Of a stretch of DNA of 64,000 nt, positions 1 through 8,886 are shown piece by piece. Source of the stretch: Pseudogemmobacter faecipullorum (lineage in GTDB: Bacteria > Pseudomonadota > Alphaproteobacteria > Rhodobacterales > Rhodobacteraceae); assembly GCF_020539525.1 (NCBI RefSeq), contig NZ_JACDXX010000005.1, forward strand, positions 1-64,000. The letters run 5' to 3'. The notes under the pieces were generated by a model that did not search any database, was not told where the DNA came from, and saw only the letters and a list, made by a program, of their open reading frames with translations. Both the position numbers and the translations under genes were made by a program. Within the stretch, counting starts at the first letter, position 1. Each line of letters starts with the position of its first letter.

Positions 1-75
1 GGTCGCAACGTCCGGGAATGGTTTGCCGCCCGCAACCAGTTCGCCATAATGTTCGGCGAGCGCTTCGCCGCTTGA
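1..75 (+). CDS. 3' end of an unidentified gene of the integrated element (partial)
   Basis: Frame 1 is open from the first base and ends in TGA at 73-75, giving a 24-residue C-terminal tail rich in aromatic residues and arginine (ends GERFAA). It stops 14 bp before the integrase start on the same strand, so the two are probably co-transcribed. A short gene directly ahead of an integrase is often an excisionase or other small DNA-binding protein, but too little is visible to assign a family. The upstream part lies outside the window. Confidence 0.35.
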   Translation, partial: GRNVREWFAARNQFAIMFGERFAA

Positions 76-89
76 GTATCTGAAACCGC

Positions 90-1007
90 ATGGACCGGCC
101 CAGATACACAGACTTCAGGACAGTCCCGATATATGCAGAGGAATATGCCCCAACCGTCGCTGACCCGGCCCGTATCGGATATGCCCTGGATGCTTTGCTT
201 CCATTCTGGTCGGCACTCAAGGTTTCTCATGTGAAGGGGGAAACCTGTCGACGATATGCCAGTTCACGGAAAAAAGTGGTGCGACGCGATCCAGAAACCC
301 GCGAGCCTGTCGAATATGCACCTGTCTCCCCTGCCACGATCAGACGTGAACTGGGAGCCATGCAAGCCGCGATCAATTATGCTCATAGAGAGGGCTACCT
401 GACCAGCGCGCCTGTCGTTACTCTTCCGGAAAAGTCAGAACCGAAAGATCGCTGGCTGACAAGATCTGAGGCGGCGCGCCTTCTCTGGGCGGCCTATCGA
501 GGCCACAAGGCGGGGCACCTCGCCCGGTTCATCCTGATCGGCCTGTACACAGGTACTCGCAAGGACGCGATCACGCGGATGGGCTTCACAGCCAACACGC
601 ATGGAGGTTGGTTCGATCTTGATCGCGGTATCATGTACAGAAAGTCAGAGGATGAGCGCACCACGAAGAAACGGAGGACACCCGCCCCGATTCCACGTCA
701 ACTCTTGGCACACCTTCGCCGCTGGCGCGCTAAGGGCGCTGTCTGGGCTGTAGAGTATGGCGGGAGACCTGCTGGTGATGTGAAGCGCGCCTTTATCAAG
801 GCTGTCGCCGAGGCAGGCCTTGCATCAGTCACGCCTCATACTTTGAAGCACACCGCAATCACATGGGCTATGCAGAATGGAGTGACGACATGGGAAGCTG
901 CAGGCTACTTTGCGACCAGCCAGGAGACCATTGAAAAGGTATACGGTCACCACTCTCCGGGCTTCATGGAATCAGCCCGCAGAGCTATGGAAAACCCTCG
1001 AAAATAG
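90..1007 (+). CDS. Phage-type tyrosine integrase
   Basis: 305 aa. It would cut and rejoin DNA to insert or excise the mobile element it belongs to. Residues ~1-115 are the arm/core-binding region; the catalytic domain follows. Visible active-site elements are R157 (TGTRKDA), a basic beta-hairpin (~184-197), box II H250-T-L-K253-H254, and the nucleophile Y285 in EKVYGHHSP, a form common among alphaproteobacterial phage integrases. Box II normally reads HxLRH; here the second catalytic Arg is Lys (codon AAG, 838-849 region). A stop at 81-83 in the same frame prevents an upstream extension, so ATG at 90 is the start. Base composition is visibly less GC-rich than the neighbours, consistent with transfer. 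It faces the 3' end of tRNA-Arg 62 bp downstream, the usual target of such enzymes. Confidence 0.9.
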   Translation: MDRPRYTDFRTVPIYAEEYAPTVADPARIGYALDALLPFWSALKVSHVKGETCRRYASSRKKVVRRDPETREPVEYAPVSPATIRRELGAMQAAINYAHREGYLTSAPVVTLPEKSEPKDRWLTRSEAARLLWAAYRGHKAGHLARFILIGLYTGTRKDAITRMGFTANTHGGWFDLDRGIMYRKSEDERTTKKRRTPAPIPRQLLAHLRRWRAKGAVWAVEYGGRPAGDVKRAFIKAVAEAGLASVTPHTLKHTAITWAMQNGVTTWEAAGYFATSQETIEKVYGHHSPGFMESARRAMENPRK

Positions 1008-1012
1008 GGCTT

Positions 1013-1032
1013 AACTGTTACATGTAACAGTT
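1013..1032. repeat. 20-bp perfect palindrome between integrase and tRNA
   Basis: AACTGTTACATGTAACAGTT reads identically on both strands. It begins 6 bp after the integrase stop and is followed by TTTC. It can be read as a short hairpin (8-bp stem, CATG loop) acting as a weak terminator for the integrase, or as a protein-binding or recombination site at the element boundary. It lies 38 bp from the tRNA 3' end, so it is not part of the tRNA-derived crossover itself. Confidence 0.6.
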
Positions 1033-1069
1033 TCTCAATAACCGTGTGGTCGCTAAGTCATTGATTTAA

Positions 1070-1146
1070 TGGCGCACCCGACAGGATTCGAACCTGTGAC
1101 CCCTGCCTTCGGAGGGCAGTACTCTATCCAGCTGAGCTACGGGTGC
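1070..1146 (-). tRNA. tRNA-Arg(CCG)
   Basis: A 77-nt cloverleaf on the minus strand. The 7-bp acceptor stem is GCACCCG/CGGGTGC with discriminator G and an encoded CCA (TGG at 1070-1072 on the plus strand). The D arm starts TAGCTC, the anticodon loop is CTCCGAA giving anticodon CCG, and the T loop is GGTTCGAATCC. It decodes CGG. The gene is intact even though an integrase-bearing element abuts its 3' end, as expected when the element carries a copy of the 3' segment. It is 55 bp downstream of sufS on the same strand. Confidence 0.96.
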
Positions 1147-1201
1147 GCTGTGCCCTCTCCTTACCTGCTCGAAAGCCGGGCTGCAAGAGCTGAACCGCGC
1201 C

Positions 1202-2425
1202 TCATGCGAAGAGTTCGTGACAGAATTCAAGAGCTTCCACGAGAGCATCGACTTCTGCCATGGTGTTATACATGGCGAAAGAGGCGCGGCAGCTGGCGGT
1301 GACGCCAAAATGCTGCATCAGCGGCATGGCGCAATGCGTGCCGGCGCGCACCGCGACGCCTTTCTTATCGAGCACGGTCGAAATGTCATGCGCATGGGCC
1401 GCGCCCTGCAGGGTAAAGCTGAAGATCGCCCCCTTGCCCGGGGCATCGCCCTGAATGTTCAGCCAGTTCAGCCCCTGCAGCCTCTGGCGGGCATAATCGC
1501 GCAGCCCTGCCTCATGCGCCGCGATGTTTTCCATACCGATGCCGGCCAGATAATCCAGCGCCACGCCGAGGCCGATCTGGTTCACAATCCCCGGTGTCCC
1601 GGCCTCGAAACGCATCGGTGGCGCCGCCCAGCTGATATGGTCACGATGCACTTCACGGATCATATCACCGCCGCCAAGGAAGGGCCGCATCTGTTCCATA
1701 CGTTCGCGGCGGATGAAGATCGCGCCGGAACCACTTGGTCCGTAGAGCTTATGTCCGGTAATCGCATAGAAATCACAGCCGAGCGCATCCACATTGACCG
1801 GCAGATGCACCGCGCCCTGGCTGCCATCGACCAGCACCGCCACGCCCTGCTGCCGTGCCGCCCGGCAGATCGCGGCGACATCGACCACAGTGCCGGTGAC
1901 ATTCGACATATGGGTAATGGCGATCAGCTTCGTGCGCGGCCCGATCGCATCGATCACCGCCTGGGGATCAAGCGCGCCCTCGGCATCGCATTCGACCCAT
2001 TTCAGCACCACGCCCTGACGCTCGCGCAGGAAATGCCAGGGCACGATATTGGCGTGATGCTCCATGACCGAGAGCAGGATCTCATCGCCAGGCTGCAGGT
2101 TTTCGGCGCCCCAGGCGTAAGAGATCAGATTGATCCCCTCGGTCGCCCCCGAGGTGAAGACGATCTCCTCCTCATCGGCAGCGCCAAGGAAACGCGCGAT
2201 CTTGCCGCGCACGCTTTCATATTTCTCGGTCGCCTGATTTGACAGGTAATGCAGGCCACGGTGAACATTGGCATATTCCATCGAATAGGCCGCGGTGATC
2301 GCATCAATCACCGGTTTTGGCTTTTGTGCCGAGGCGCCGTTATCGAGATAGACCAGCGGCCGGTTGTTCACCTGGCGGCTGAGGATCGGGAAATCCGCGC
2401 GAATTTTTTCGACATCATAACCCAT
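1202..2425 (-). CDS. sufS: SufS-type cysteine desulfurase
   Basis: 407 aa, the normal SufS length. A PLP enzyme that removes sulfur from L-cysteine as a persulfide for Fe-S cluster assembly on SufBCD in the cytosol. The PLP lysine is K226 ([10 protein letters not shown]). The persulfide cysteine is C365 in [11 protein letters not shown], the group II (SufS/CsdA) loop rather than the NifS/IscS loop. It is the last suf gene visible on the minus strand, and its start overlaps the end of the Yip1 gene by 11 bp. The operon thus has two cysteine desulfurases of different groups, this one and that at 7755-8798. No sufE, sufA or sufT is seen between it and the tRNA. Confidence 0.95.
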
Positions 2426-3002
2426 GGCTCAAAGCCTCCGGTGACAGGAAGAGAGAGAGGAGAAACGACAGGATTAGCACCGCGACCACCAGGGTCAGCA
2501 CGATCCCGAGGAAAGTTTTTCCAACCGAATCAAAGCGGTGCAGCTCGGCGATGAAATGCGAGACCAGCCAGAAGAAATAGGCGAAAGCCAGATAGCCGAA
2601 CAGGTTCGCCAGCGGCGGCAGCGCGAGGGTCAGCAGGATCTGCCCCAGCTGCAGCACCAGCATGATCGCCTGCAGCCAGGCCATCACCAGCACCGAGCCG
2701 GTGAAATCGCCCTGCCCCTGGCGCCAGCGCCCGACCTGCCAGATCAGCAGCGCCGCGACCAGCAAGGCCAGGGCCTGGATCGCCGCAGTATAGAACGGGC
2801 TGCCAAAAATCTGCCGGGCAAAATCACGCCCCTCGGCGCTCAGCGCCAGCAGGCTGAAATGGATCAGCAGCGCCGAAGCAACGGCAACAAAGGCCAGGGC
2901 GGCCATAGCCGTGCCCGGCGAAGGCGTCAGGTTCAGCAAAAGCCGCATGCCGGCACGCGGCTGGGTCAGGCTGAGGCGGAACAGAGCTTTCAGCATATCC
3001 AT
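2415..3002 (-). CDS. Yip1-family membrane protein within the suf operon
   Basis: 195 aa, with about five hydrophobic segments (~33-55, 70-88, 100-125, 130-150, 165-187) and short polar loops, matching the Yip1 domain pattern. It starts 3 bp after the stop of the next upstream gene, which is of the same general type, and overlaps sufS, so it is translated as part of the suf operon. Yip1-like proteins occur in suf operons of Rhodobacterales, but no biochemical role is established. A link to membrane targeting of Fe-S assembly is only an inference from position. Confidence 0.7.
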   Translation of the reverse strand: MDMLKALFRLSLTQPRAGMRLLLNLTPSPGTAMAALAFVAVASALLIHFSLLALSAEGRDFARQIFGSPFYTAAIQALALLVAALLIWQVGRWRQGQGDFTGSVLVMAWLQAIMLVLQLGQILLTLALPPLANLFGYLAFAYFFWLVSHFIAELHRFDSVGKTFLGIVLTLVVAVLILSFLLSLFLSPEALSHGL

Positions 3003-3004
3003 CT

Positions 3005-3520
3005 TCAGCGCATCGCCTCACGCAGCAGCTGCGACCAGAGCCAGAGGAAGGCGAGCGCGATCACCACCCCGACCGCGGTCACCGAAAGACCAGGGCCGCT
3101 GAACCCGGCCAGCAGGCCCTGAAACAGCATCAGCGGCGCGGTGCAGAGCAGGGCCTGAAACAGAGCGATCCGGGCCGCCAGCGGGTCAATTTTTGCGCGA
3201 AACAGCCTGAGGATCAGCCGCGAAAGCGCTGCAACCGCATAGAAAATCAGCGGTACCATAAAAAGGAAAGCAAAGAGGTTAATGCCGAGCAATGCCTGAA
3301 TACCGGGCACCTCCTCAAGCGGCAGGCCTGTCTCCTGCGCATAGGCCAGGCCCAGATGCGCCTCACGCGAAAGCCTTGGCCATTGCGCGACATAAAACAG
3401 AAAACAGGCGGCAAACAGCAGGATCAGGGCGTGTTCTTCCCCCACGCCCCGATCGAGTTTACGCCGCATCACCTGAGCCGGGCGTCGCCAGGTCTCGAAA
3501 ATCTCGGTAGTGGCAGACAT
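3005..3520 (-). CDS. Second Yip1-like membrane protein within the suf operon
   Basis: 171 aa. A polar N-terminal ~30 residues is followed by about four hydrophobic helices (~30-48, 75-100, 118-138, 143-165). It looks like a diverged relative of the adjacent 195-aa protein. It lies 33 bp downstream of sufD and 2 bp upstream of the next Yip1 gene, so it belongs to the same transcript. Two different membrane proteins in tandem suggest a heteromeric membrane partner, but that is inference. Family assignment rests on topology and position and is weaker than for its neighbour. Confidence 0.6.
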   Translation of the reverse strand: MSATTEIFETWRRPAQVMRRKLDRGVGEEHALILLFAACFLFYVAQWPRLSREAHLGLAYAQETGLPLEEVPGIQALLGINLFAFLFMVPLIFYAVAALSRLILRLFRAKIDPLAARIALFQALLCTAPLMLFQGLLAGFSGPGLSVTAVGVVIALAFLWLWSQLLREAMR

Positions 3521-3553
3521 TTCCCGGTCCTTCAGGTCTTTGATGCGTCAGTC

Positions 3554-4831
3554 TTACCGGCCGTGCAGCCAGATCTCCAGACGTGCACGCACATCTTCTG
3601 CAATCGCCTCATCCTCAATCTCATCAATGGCTTCGGCGAGGAAAGCCAGAACCAGCAGAGATTGCGCCTGAGCCCGCGGCACGCCACGCGACTGCAGATA
3701 GAACAGAGCCGTCTCGTCAATCGCGCCCGAGGTCGAGCCATGCGAACATTTCACATCATCAGCATAGATCTCAAGCTCGGGCTTGGCGAGGAAGTTGCTG
3801 TCCTCATCAAGCAGCAGCGACTGGCTGATCTGATAGCCATCGGTTTTCTGCGCGGTCTGTTTCACCAGGATTTTACCCTGGAACACCCCGGTTGCACCGT
3901 TGCGCAGCACCTTTTTATAGACCTGACGGCTTTCGCAGCGCTGGCCCTGATGGGTGATGAAGACCGTGTCATCTTGCAGGAAATCGCGGCCATCGCCCAT
4001 TGCGGCACCGGCGACATGGGCGATGGCATCATCGCCGATCAGCTCGATCACCGCCTCGTTGCGGGTCAGCCTGCCATTGGCGGTGACGGTAAAGCTTTTG
4101 AACTGCGCTTCCGAGCCGAGACGGGTGAAGAGATGGGTCACGCCGCGACGCTCTGTTTCCTCACGGCCCTGGCTGCGGACATGGTTGAAGCGGGCGCCAT
4201 CGGCCAGCTCAACTTCCATGACGGTGTTGAAACGTGCACCAGCGGTGCCGCTTTCCAGAACCGTCAGCGCGGCGCCTTGTTCCAGCTTCACAATGTGATG
4301 CAGGATCACGTCGGAAGCCTCTGATTTATTTTCATAAACCAGAGCGATCGGCCTGGTGGCCGCGCCCGAGACCCGGATCACCAGACCGTCGGTCGCATAG
4401 GCGCTGTTCAGCGCTGCCAGCGGACGCGCCACCGGCGTCTGACCACGCGCTTCCAGCACGCCATAGAGCCCGGAGGCCCAGTGGCTATCCGAGGCACCCA
4501 CCTCTGCAAGACGTTCGACCGAGACCCCGGCCGAAGCCAGATCACCGGAGGCGGCAGCGTTGAACAGGCCATCGGTGAAAACGATCTGCAGCTGGTCAAT
4601 CGCCGCGAAAGCGGCTTCAGCCGCCACCGGGGCAGCCTTCACCGGTTCGACCGAAGTCAGGCTGGTCGGATCGGTATAACGCCAGTATTCCTCGCGCTTC
4701 ACCGGCAGGCCCAATGCGCTCAGACGCACCCTGGCCTCTGCACGGGCCTTGCCGGCCCAGCCTTTGTTTTCAAACGAAAGTCCGGCGATCCGCGCCGCCA
4801 GAGCCTCCGCTTTCACCTGCTGAATCGCCAT
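3554..4831 (-). CDS. sufD: Fe-S cluster assembly protein SufD
   Basis: 425 aa. A subunit of the SufBC2D scaffold on which nascent clusters are built. The C-terminal third carries the beta-helix/SufB-D signature (KTDGYQISQSLLL, then AKPELEIYADDVKCSHGSTS), with the conserved Cys and His of KCSHG at about residues 359-361. Its ATG shares one base with the sufC stop (TAATG), giving tight translational coupling that fits the 1:2:1 complex. The N-terminal region is less conserved, as usual for SufD. Confidence 0.94.
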   Translation of the reverse strand: MAIQQVKAEALAARIAGLSFENKGWAGKARAEARVRLSALGLPVKREEYWRYTDPTSLTSVEPVKAAPVAAEAAFAAIDQLQIVFTDGLFNAAASGDLASAGVSVERLAEVGASDSHWASGLYGVLEARGQTPVARPLAALNSAYATDGLVIRVSGAATRPIALVYENKSEASDVILHHIVKLEQGAALTVLESGTAGARFNTVMEVELADGARFNHVRSQGREETERRGVTHLFTRLGSEAQFKSFTVTANGRLTRNEAVIELIGDDAIAHVAGAAMGDGRDFLQDDTVFITHQGQRCESRQVYKKVLRNGATGVFQGKILVKQTAQKTDGYQISQSLLLDEDSNFLAKPELEIYADDVKCSHGSTSGAIDETALFYLQSRGVPRAQAQSLLVLAFLAEAIDEIEDEAIAEDVRARLEIWLHGR

Positions 4832-5586
4832 TACTGCACCTCGGCAAGAATGTCGGCATAGCCATTATTCTCAACTTCGAGAGCCAGCTCCGGGCCGCCC
4901 GATTTCACGATCCGGCCATTGGCCATGATATGGACGAAATCCGGTTTGATATGGTCGAGCAGGCGCTGGTAATGGGTGATGACGAGGAAGGAGCGGCCTT
5001 CCGAACGCAGGGCATTCACGCCTTCGGCCACCAGTTTCATCGCGTCAACATCGAGACCGGAATCGGTTTCATCCATCACGCAGAGTTTCGGCTCAAGCAT
5101 GGCCATCTGCAGGATTTCGTTACGCTTTTTCTCACCGCCCGAGAAGCCGACATTGACCGGACGCTTCAGCATCTCGGCGTCGATCTTCAGGGTTTTCGCC
5201 TTCTCACGCACCAGTTTCAGGAAGTCGCCGGCCGAAAGCTCTTCCTCGCCGCGCGCCTTGCGCTGTGCATTGGCGGCGGTGCGCAGGAAGGTCATATTGC
5301 CAACGCCCGGGATTTCGACCGGATATTGGAAAGCAAGGAACAGGCCAGCGGCGGCGCGCTCTTCCGGCTCCATCTCCAGCAGCTCTTCGCCTTCCAGCGC
5401 GGCCGAGCCTTCGGTCACTTCATAGCCGTCACGCCCCGAGAGCACATAGGACAAAGTCGATTTGCCCGCGCCGTTCGGCCCCATGATCGCATGCACTTCA
5501 CCGGCATTGATCTTCAGATCGACGCCGCGGAGGATCACTTTATCCTCTTCTTCAAGTTTCACATGCAGGTTCTTGATCTCAAGCAT
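4831..5586 (-). CDS. sufC: SufC, ABC-type ATPase of the SUF scaffold
   Basis: 251 aa, full length. A cytosolic ATPase that binds SufB and SufD and drives the conformational change needed for cluster building. Walker A is GPNGAGKST (~36-44), the ABC signature is FSGGEKKR (~151-158), and Walker B is LCVMDETDSGLD, in which the SufC-type DETDSGLD replaces the usual DEP of transporters. There is no membrane segment. It sits between a methyltransferase-like gene and sufD in one operon. Confidence 0.97.
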   Translation of the reverse strand: MLEIKNLHVKLEEEDKVILRGVDLKINAGEVHAIMGPNGAGKSTLSYVLSGRDGYEVTEGSAALEGEELLEMEPEERAAAGLFLAFQYPVEIPGVGNMTFLRTAANAQRKARGEEELSAGDFLKLVREKAKTLKIDAEMLKRPVNVGFSGGEKKRNEILQMAMLEPKLCVMDETDSGLDVDAMKLVAEGVNALRSEGRSFLVITHYQRLLDHIKPDFVHIMANGRIVKSGGPELALEVENNGYADILAEVQ

Positions 5587-5596
5587 TTTTCTCTCC

Positions 5597-6187
5597 TCAG
5601 ACCGGTTGCAGCAGCGCTTTGGCGTAAGCCCGCAGCCGGTCCGGCGTCAGTGTCACAGGTTCAATTTCAAACCGGGCCATACGCCCGATCATCTCTATCG
5701 GTGCCGCGATCTCTTCGGCCTGATGATAGGCCCTGCGCGGCAGGTAGTCGTCAAACAGCAGGGTCACCGGGCGGGTGATCCGATAGGCAATGGTCAGAAA
5801 GCAGCCAAGGCGAAACCTGCCGTCGATCAGCACCAGATCCGGATGAAGAAAGCCCGGTAACTCCCAGACTTTCAAAGCGTAATCCGGCCAGTGCCGAAAT
5901 GCGCTCTCATCCGCCGGATGGCCCCAGTCTCGGGTCGGGCCAATATCGGCATGGTGGATGGTGACCGGAGCCTGGGACGGATGGGCGGCAAACCAGTCGC
6001 GCATCCCTTCGGCCCAGGCCCGGTCGGATTCCACCGACCAGACCGCACAGCCAGCCTCAGCCGCGACAAGGGTCGAGCCGCCGGAGCCATATTCCAGCAC
6101 CACCTGAGCCTCGGCACAGGCGGCTTTCCAGGCCCTGGCTTCCGCCTCGGGCATGGTCAGCCGGGGGCGCTGAAGGGTTCCGCTCAC
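5597..6187 (-). CDS. Putative SAM-dependent methyltransferase-like protein inside the suf operon
   Basis: 196 aa from a GTG start. Residues ~30-55 (VVLEYGSGGSTLVAAE, then VWSVESDRAW) match motif I and the post-I acidic strand of class I SAM methyltransferases. DLVLIDGRFR (~118-127) resembles motif II, and LLFDDYLPRR follows. It is 10 bp upstream of sufC and 15 bp downstream of sufB, so it splits the otherwise contiguous sufB-sufC pair and must be co-expressed with them. No substrate can be named. It could instead be a degenerate methyltransferase fold with a binding role. Confidence 0.7.
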   Translation of the reverse strand: MSGTLQRPRLTMPEAEARAWKAACAEAQVVLEYGSGGSTLVAAEAGCAVWSVESDRAWAEGMRDWFAAHPSQAPVTIHHADIGPTRDWGHPADESAFRHWPDYALKVWELPGFLHPDLVLIDGRFRLGCFLTIAYRITRPVTLLFDDYLPRRAYHQAEEIAAPIEMIGRMARFEIEPVTLTPDRLRAYAKALLQPV

Positions 6188-6202
6188 GGCCCGCCCCCAG
6201 GC

Positions 6203-7738
6203 TCAGCCGACCGAGCCTTCGAGGCTGATCGCAACCAGGCTCTGGGCTTCCATCGCAAACTCCATCGGCAGCGCCTGCAGCACCTCCTTGCAGAAGCCAT
6301 TCACCACCAGCGCCACGGCCTCTTCCTCATCCATACCGCGCGAGCGGCAGTAGAACAGCTGATCATCATCAACCTTTGAGGTGGTCGCCTCATGTTCGCA
6401 GCGCGAGGAATTATTGCGCACTTCGATATAGGGCACGGTATGGGCGCCGCACTGATCGCCGATCAGCAGGCTGTCGCACTGGGTATAATTGCGCGAGCCG
6501 GTGGCCTTGGGATGTACCGAGACCAGACCGCGATAGGTATTCTGCGCCTTACCGGCCGAAATGCCTTTCGAGACGATGCGCGATTTGGTGTTCTTGCCAA
6601 GATGGATCATCTTGGTGCCGGTATCGGCCTGCTGCATATTATTGGCGATGGCGATCGAGTAGAATTCGCCCTGGCTCTCATTGCCGCGCAGGATGCAGGA
6701 GGGGTATTTCCAGGTGATGGCCGAGCCGGTCTCAACCTGGGTCCACATGACCTTGGCGCGGTCGCCGCGGCAATCGGCGCGTTTGGTCACGAAGTTATAG
6801 ATGCCGCCCTTGCCTTCCTCATCGCCGGGGAACCAGTTCTGCACCGTCGAATATTTGATCTCGGCATCTTCCAGGATCACCAGCTCCACCACCGCCGCAT
6901 GCAGCTGGTTGGTGTCGCGCTGCGGCGCGGTGCAGCCCTCAAGATATGAGACGTAAGAGCCCTTTTCCGCGATGATCAGCGTGCGCTCAAACTGTCCGGT
7001 GTTTTCGGCATTGATACGGAAATAGGTCGAAAGCTCCATCGGGCAGCGGGTGCCTTCCGGGATATAGACGAAGGAGCCGTCCGAGAAGACCGCCGAATTC
7101 AGCGTGGCAAAGAAGTTATCCGACTGCGGCACCACGGTGCCGAGATATTTCTGCACCAGCTCGGGGTATTCGCGCACCGCTTCTGAGATGGAGCAGAAGA
7201 TCACACCGGCTTTTTTCAGCTCTTCCTTGAAGGTCGTGCCGACCGAAACCGAGTCAAAGACCGCATCCACCGCGACCTTACGCTCTTCTTCCGGCACTTC
7301 GACACCTGCCAGAATAGCCTGCTCTTTCAGCGGGATACCAAGCTTTGCATAGGTGGCCAGCAGTTTGGGATCGACCTCGTCGAGCGATTTGGGCTTTTCG
7401 GCCATGCTCACCGGGCGGGCGTAATAATACTGATCCTGATAGTCGATCTTCGGATAGCTGAGCATCGCCCAGTCCGGCTCTTCCATCTTCTGCCAGCGGG
7501 CAAAAGCGGCCAGACGCCAGTCGAGCATCCATTGCGGCTCGCCGTTTTTCTCGCTGATCAGGCGAACGATATCCTCATTCAGCCCTTTCGGCGCATATTC
7601 GGTCGCAATTTCGGTTTCCCAGCCGTGCTTATATTTGCCGGCCATCGCCTCGACGGCTTCGACCGTCTCGCGATCCACGCCTTCGCGGATATCGTCGCGC
7701 TCTTCGCGCAGCTGGTCACTGGCCACATGGGTATTCAT
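6203..7738 (-). CDS. sufB: Fe-S cluster assembly scaffold SufB
   Basis: 511 aa from ATG 7738 (MNTHVASDQ), which has a GGAG Shine-Dalgarno 7 bp upstream. A longer in-frame reading would run through the preceding gene and is rejected. SufB is the core scaffold subunit that accepts sulfur and carries the nascent cluster. The family hallmarks are present: a beta-helix core, [15 protein letters not shown], and the C-terminal [19 protein letters not shown] stretch carrying the conserved cluster-handling Cys/Glu region. Expression is expected to follow IscR and iron through the operon promoter. Confidence 0.96.
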   Translation of the reverse strand: MNTHVASDQLREERDDIREGVDRETVEAVEAMAGKYKHGWETEIATEYAPKGLNEDIVRLISEKNGEPQWMLDWRLAAFARWQKMEEPDWAMLSYPKIDYQDQYYYARPVSMAEKPKSLDEVDPKLLATYAKLGIPLKEQAILAGVEVPEEERKVAVDAVFDSVSVGTTFKEELKKAGVIFCSISEAVREYPELVQKYLGTVVPQSDNFFATLNSAVFSDGSFVYIPEGTRCPMELSTYFRINAENTGQFERTLIIAEKGSYVSYLEGCTAPQRDTNQLHAAVVELVILEDAEIKYSTVQNWFPGDEEGKGGIYNFVTKRADCRGDRAKVMWTQVETGSAITWKYPSCILRGNESQGEFYSIAIANNMQQADTGTKMIHLGKNTKSRIVSKGISAGKAQNTYRGLVSVHPKATGSRNYTQCDSLLIGDQCGAHTVPYIEVRNNSSRCEHEATTSKVDDDQLFYCRSRGMDEEEAVALVVNGFCKEVLQALPMEFAMEAQSLVAISLEGSVG

Positions 7739-7754
7739 CGTTTCACTCCAATCC

Positions 7755-8798
7755 TCATGCGGCTCGCGCACGAGCCTTCGCATAAGCCCGGGTCCAGGTT
7801 TCAGAGAACCGCAGGACGTTTTCTTCAGTGACGCCAGGACCGATTGAGATCCTGACCATTTGTCCGGCCTGGTCGCCATAGCCCATGGCGCCAAGCACTT
7901 TTGAGCCGCGCACCTTGCCCGAGGAGCAGGCCGATCCGGCAGAAATGGCAAAGCCCGCGAGGTCGAGCGCCATCACCTGGGTTTCGCCGCGCCAGCCTGG
8001 CGCGATGAGGCAAAGCGTATTGGGCAGACGCTCTGCCCCTTTGCTGACCGAGATAATGTCACTGGCCCCGGCAAACAATGCTGATTCCAGAATATCGCGA
8101 ATTGCGGCAACCTCTTCCCAGACCCCATTGGCCAGGTCGCGTGCCGCCGCTTCGGCTGCGGCCGCCATGCCGGCGATGCCGATCAGATTTTCGGTGCCCG
8201 AACGGCGCCCCATCTCCTGACCGCCGCCCCTGAGTTTTGCCTCGACATCAAGGCCGCGCTTTAACAGCAAAGCGCCGATGCCACGCGGCCCGCCGAATTT
8301 ATGCGCCGAGACCAGCCCCATATCGCAGCCCAGCCAGTTCCAGGCGAGCGGCAGCTTGCCCATGGCCTGGGTCAGGTCTGAAACCGCAAGCCCCTCGGGC
8401 AGGCTCTGGACGATGCCGGTCTCGGGATTGGCCAGCTGCAGGGTGCTGGCGGCGGGATCGGGAACCTCAACCCTGCCATCGCGCCCCACCGCGAGGCGGT
8501 CCTCACACCAGGCCGAAACCGCCGAATGTTCGATCCCGGCACAGGCCAGGCCGCGCCCGGCCAGGGCCAGAGCCGAGGCTTCGGTGGTGCCGGAGGTGAA
8601 GACCAGATCCGCGCCATCGGCGCCAAAGGCCGCCGAGATTTTCGCGCGGCAATCTTCCAGCAGCGCCTTTGCCGCCCGCCCCTCACCATGCACCGAGGAG
8701 GGATTGCCCGACACATCCATGGCTGCAATCATCGCCGCCCGGGCCTCAGGCCGCAGCGGCGCGGTTGCATTCCAGTCAAGATACAGGCGCTCGGCCAT
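7755..8798 (-). CDS. NifS/IscS-type (group I) cysteine desulfurase
   Basis: 347 aa from ATG 8798, preceded by AGGA at a 6-bp spacing. A PLP enzyme liberating sulfur from cysteine. The PLP lysine is K167 ([10 protein letters not shown]). The mobile persulfide loop is [14 protein letters not shown] with C291, a group I layout distinct from the SufS encoded at the other end of the operon. It is somewhat shorter than E. coli IscS (about 400 aa). It lies between iscR and sufB, as in other Rhodobacterales suf operons. Whether it feeds SufBCD directly or serves tRNA thiolation cannot be told from sequence. Confidence 0.9.
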   Translation of the reverse strand: MAERLYLDWNATAPLRPEARAAMIAAMDVSGNPSSVHGEGRAAKALLEDCRAKISAAFGADGADLVFTSGTTEASALALAGRGLACAGIEHSAVSAWCEDRLAVGRDGRVEVPDPAASTLQLANPETGIVQSLPEGLAVSDLTQAMGKLPLAWNWLGCDMGLVSAHKFGGPRGIGALLLKRGLDVEAKLRGGGQEMGRRSGTENLIGIAGMAAAAEAAARDLANGVWEEVAAIRDILESALFAGASDIISVSKGAERLPNTLCLIAPGWRGETQVMALDLAGFAISAGSACSSGKVRGSKVLGAMGYGDQAGQMVRISIGPGVTEENVLRFSETWTRAYAKARARAA

Positions 8799-8886
8799 AA
8801 ACCGTCCTAACATTCCCTGCCGGGCTCTTCCCGGCGCTGCGGGGCAAAGCCCCGGTTACACTTGCCTGACGCGCGGCGGCGCAGGC

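Noticed and set aside
1217-2242. Long plus-strand open frame opposite sufS
   Set aside because: It is a shadow of a high-GC gene: the opposite frame encodes a complete SufS with all catalytic residues, while this reading has no recognisable motifs.
6203-7951. A 582-residue SufB with a 71-residue N-terminal extension
   Set aside because: The extension overlaps the 3' end of the cysteine desulfurase gene in another frame. ATG 7738 has a good Shine-Dalgarno and gives the normal family length.
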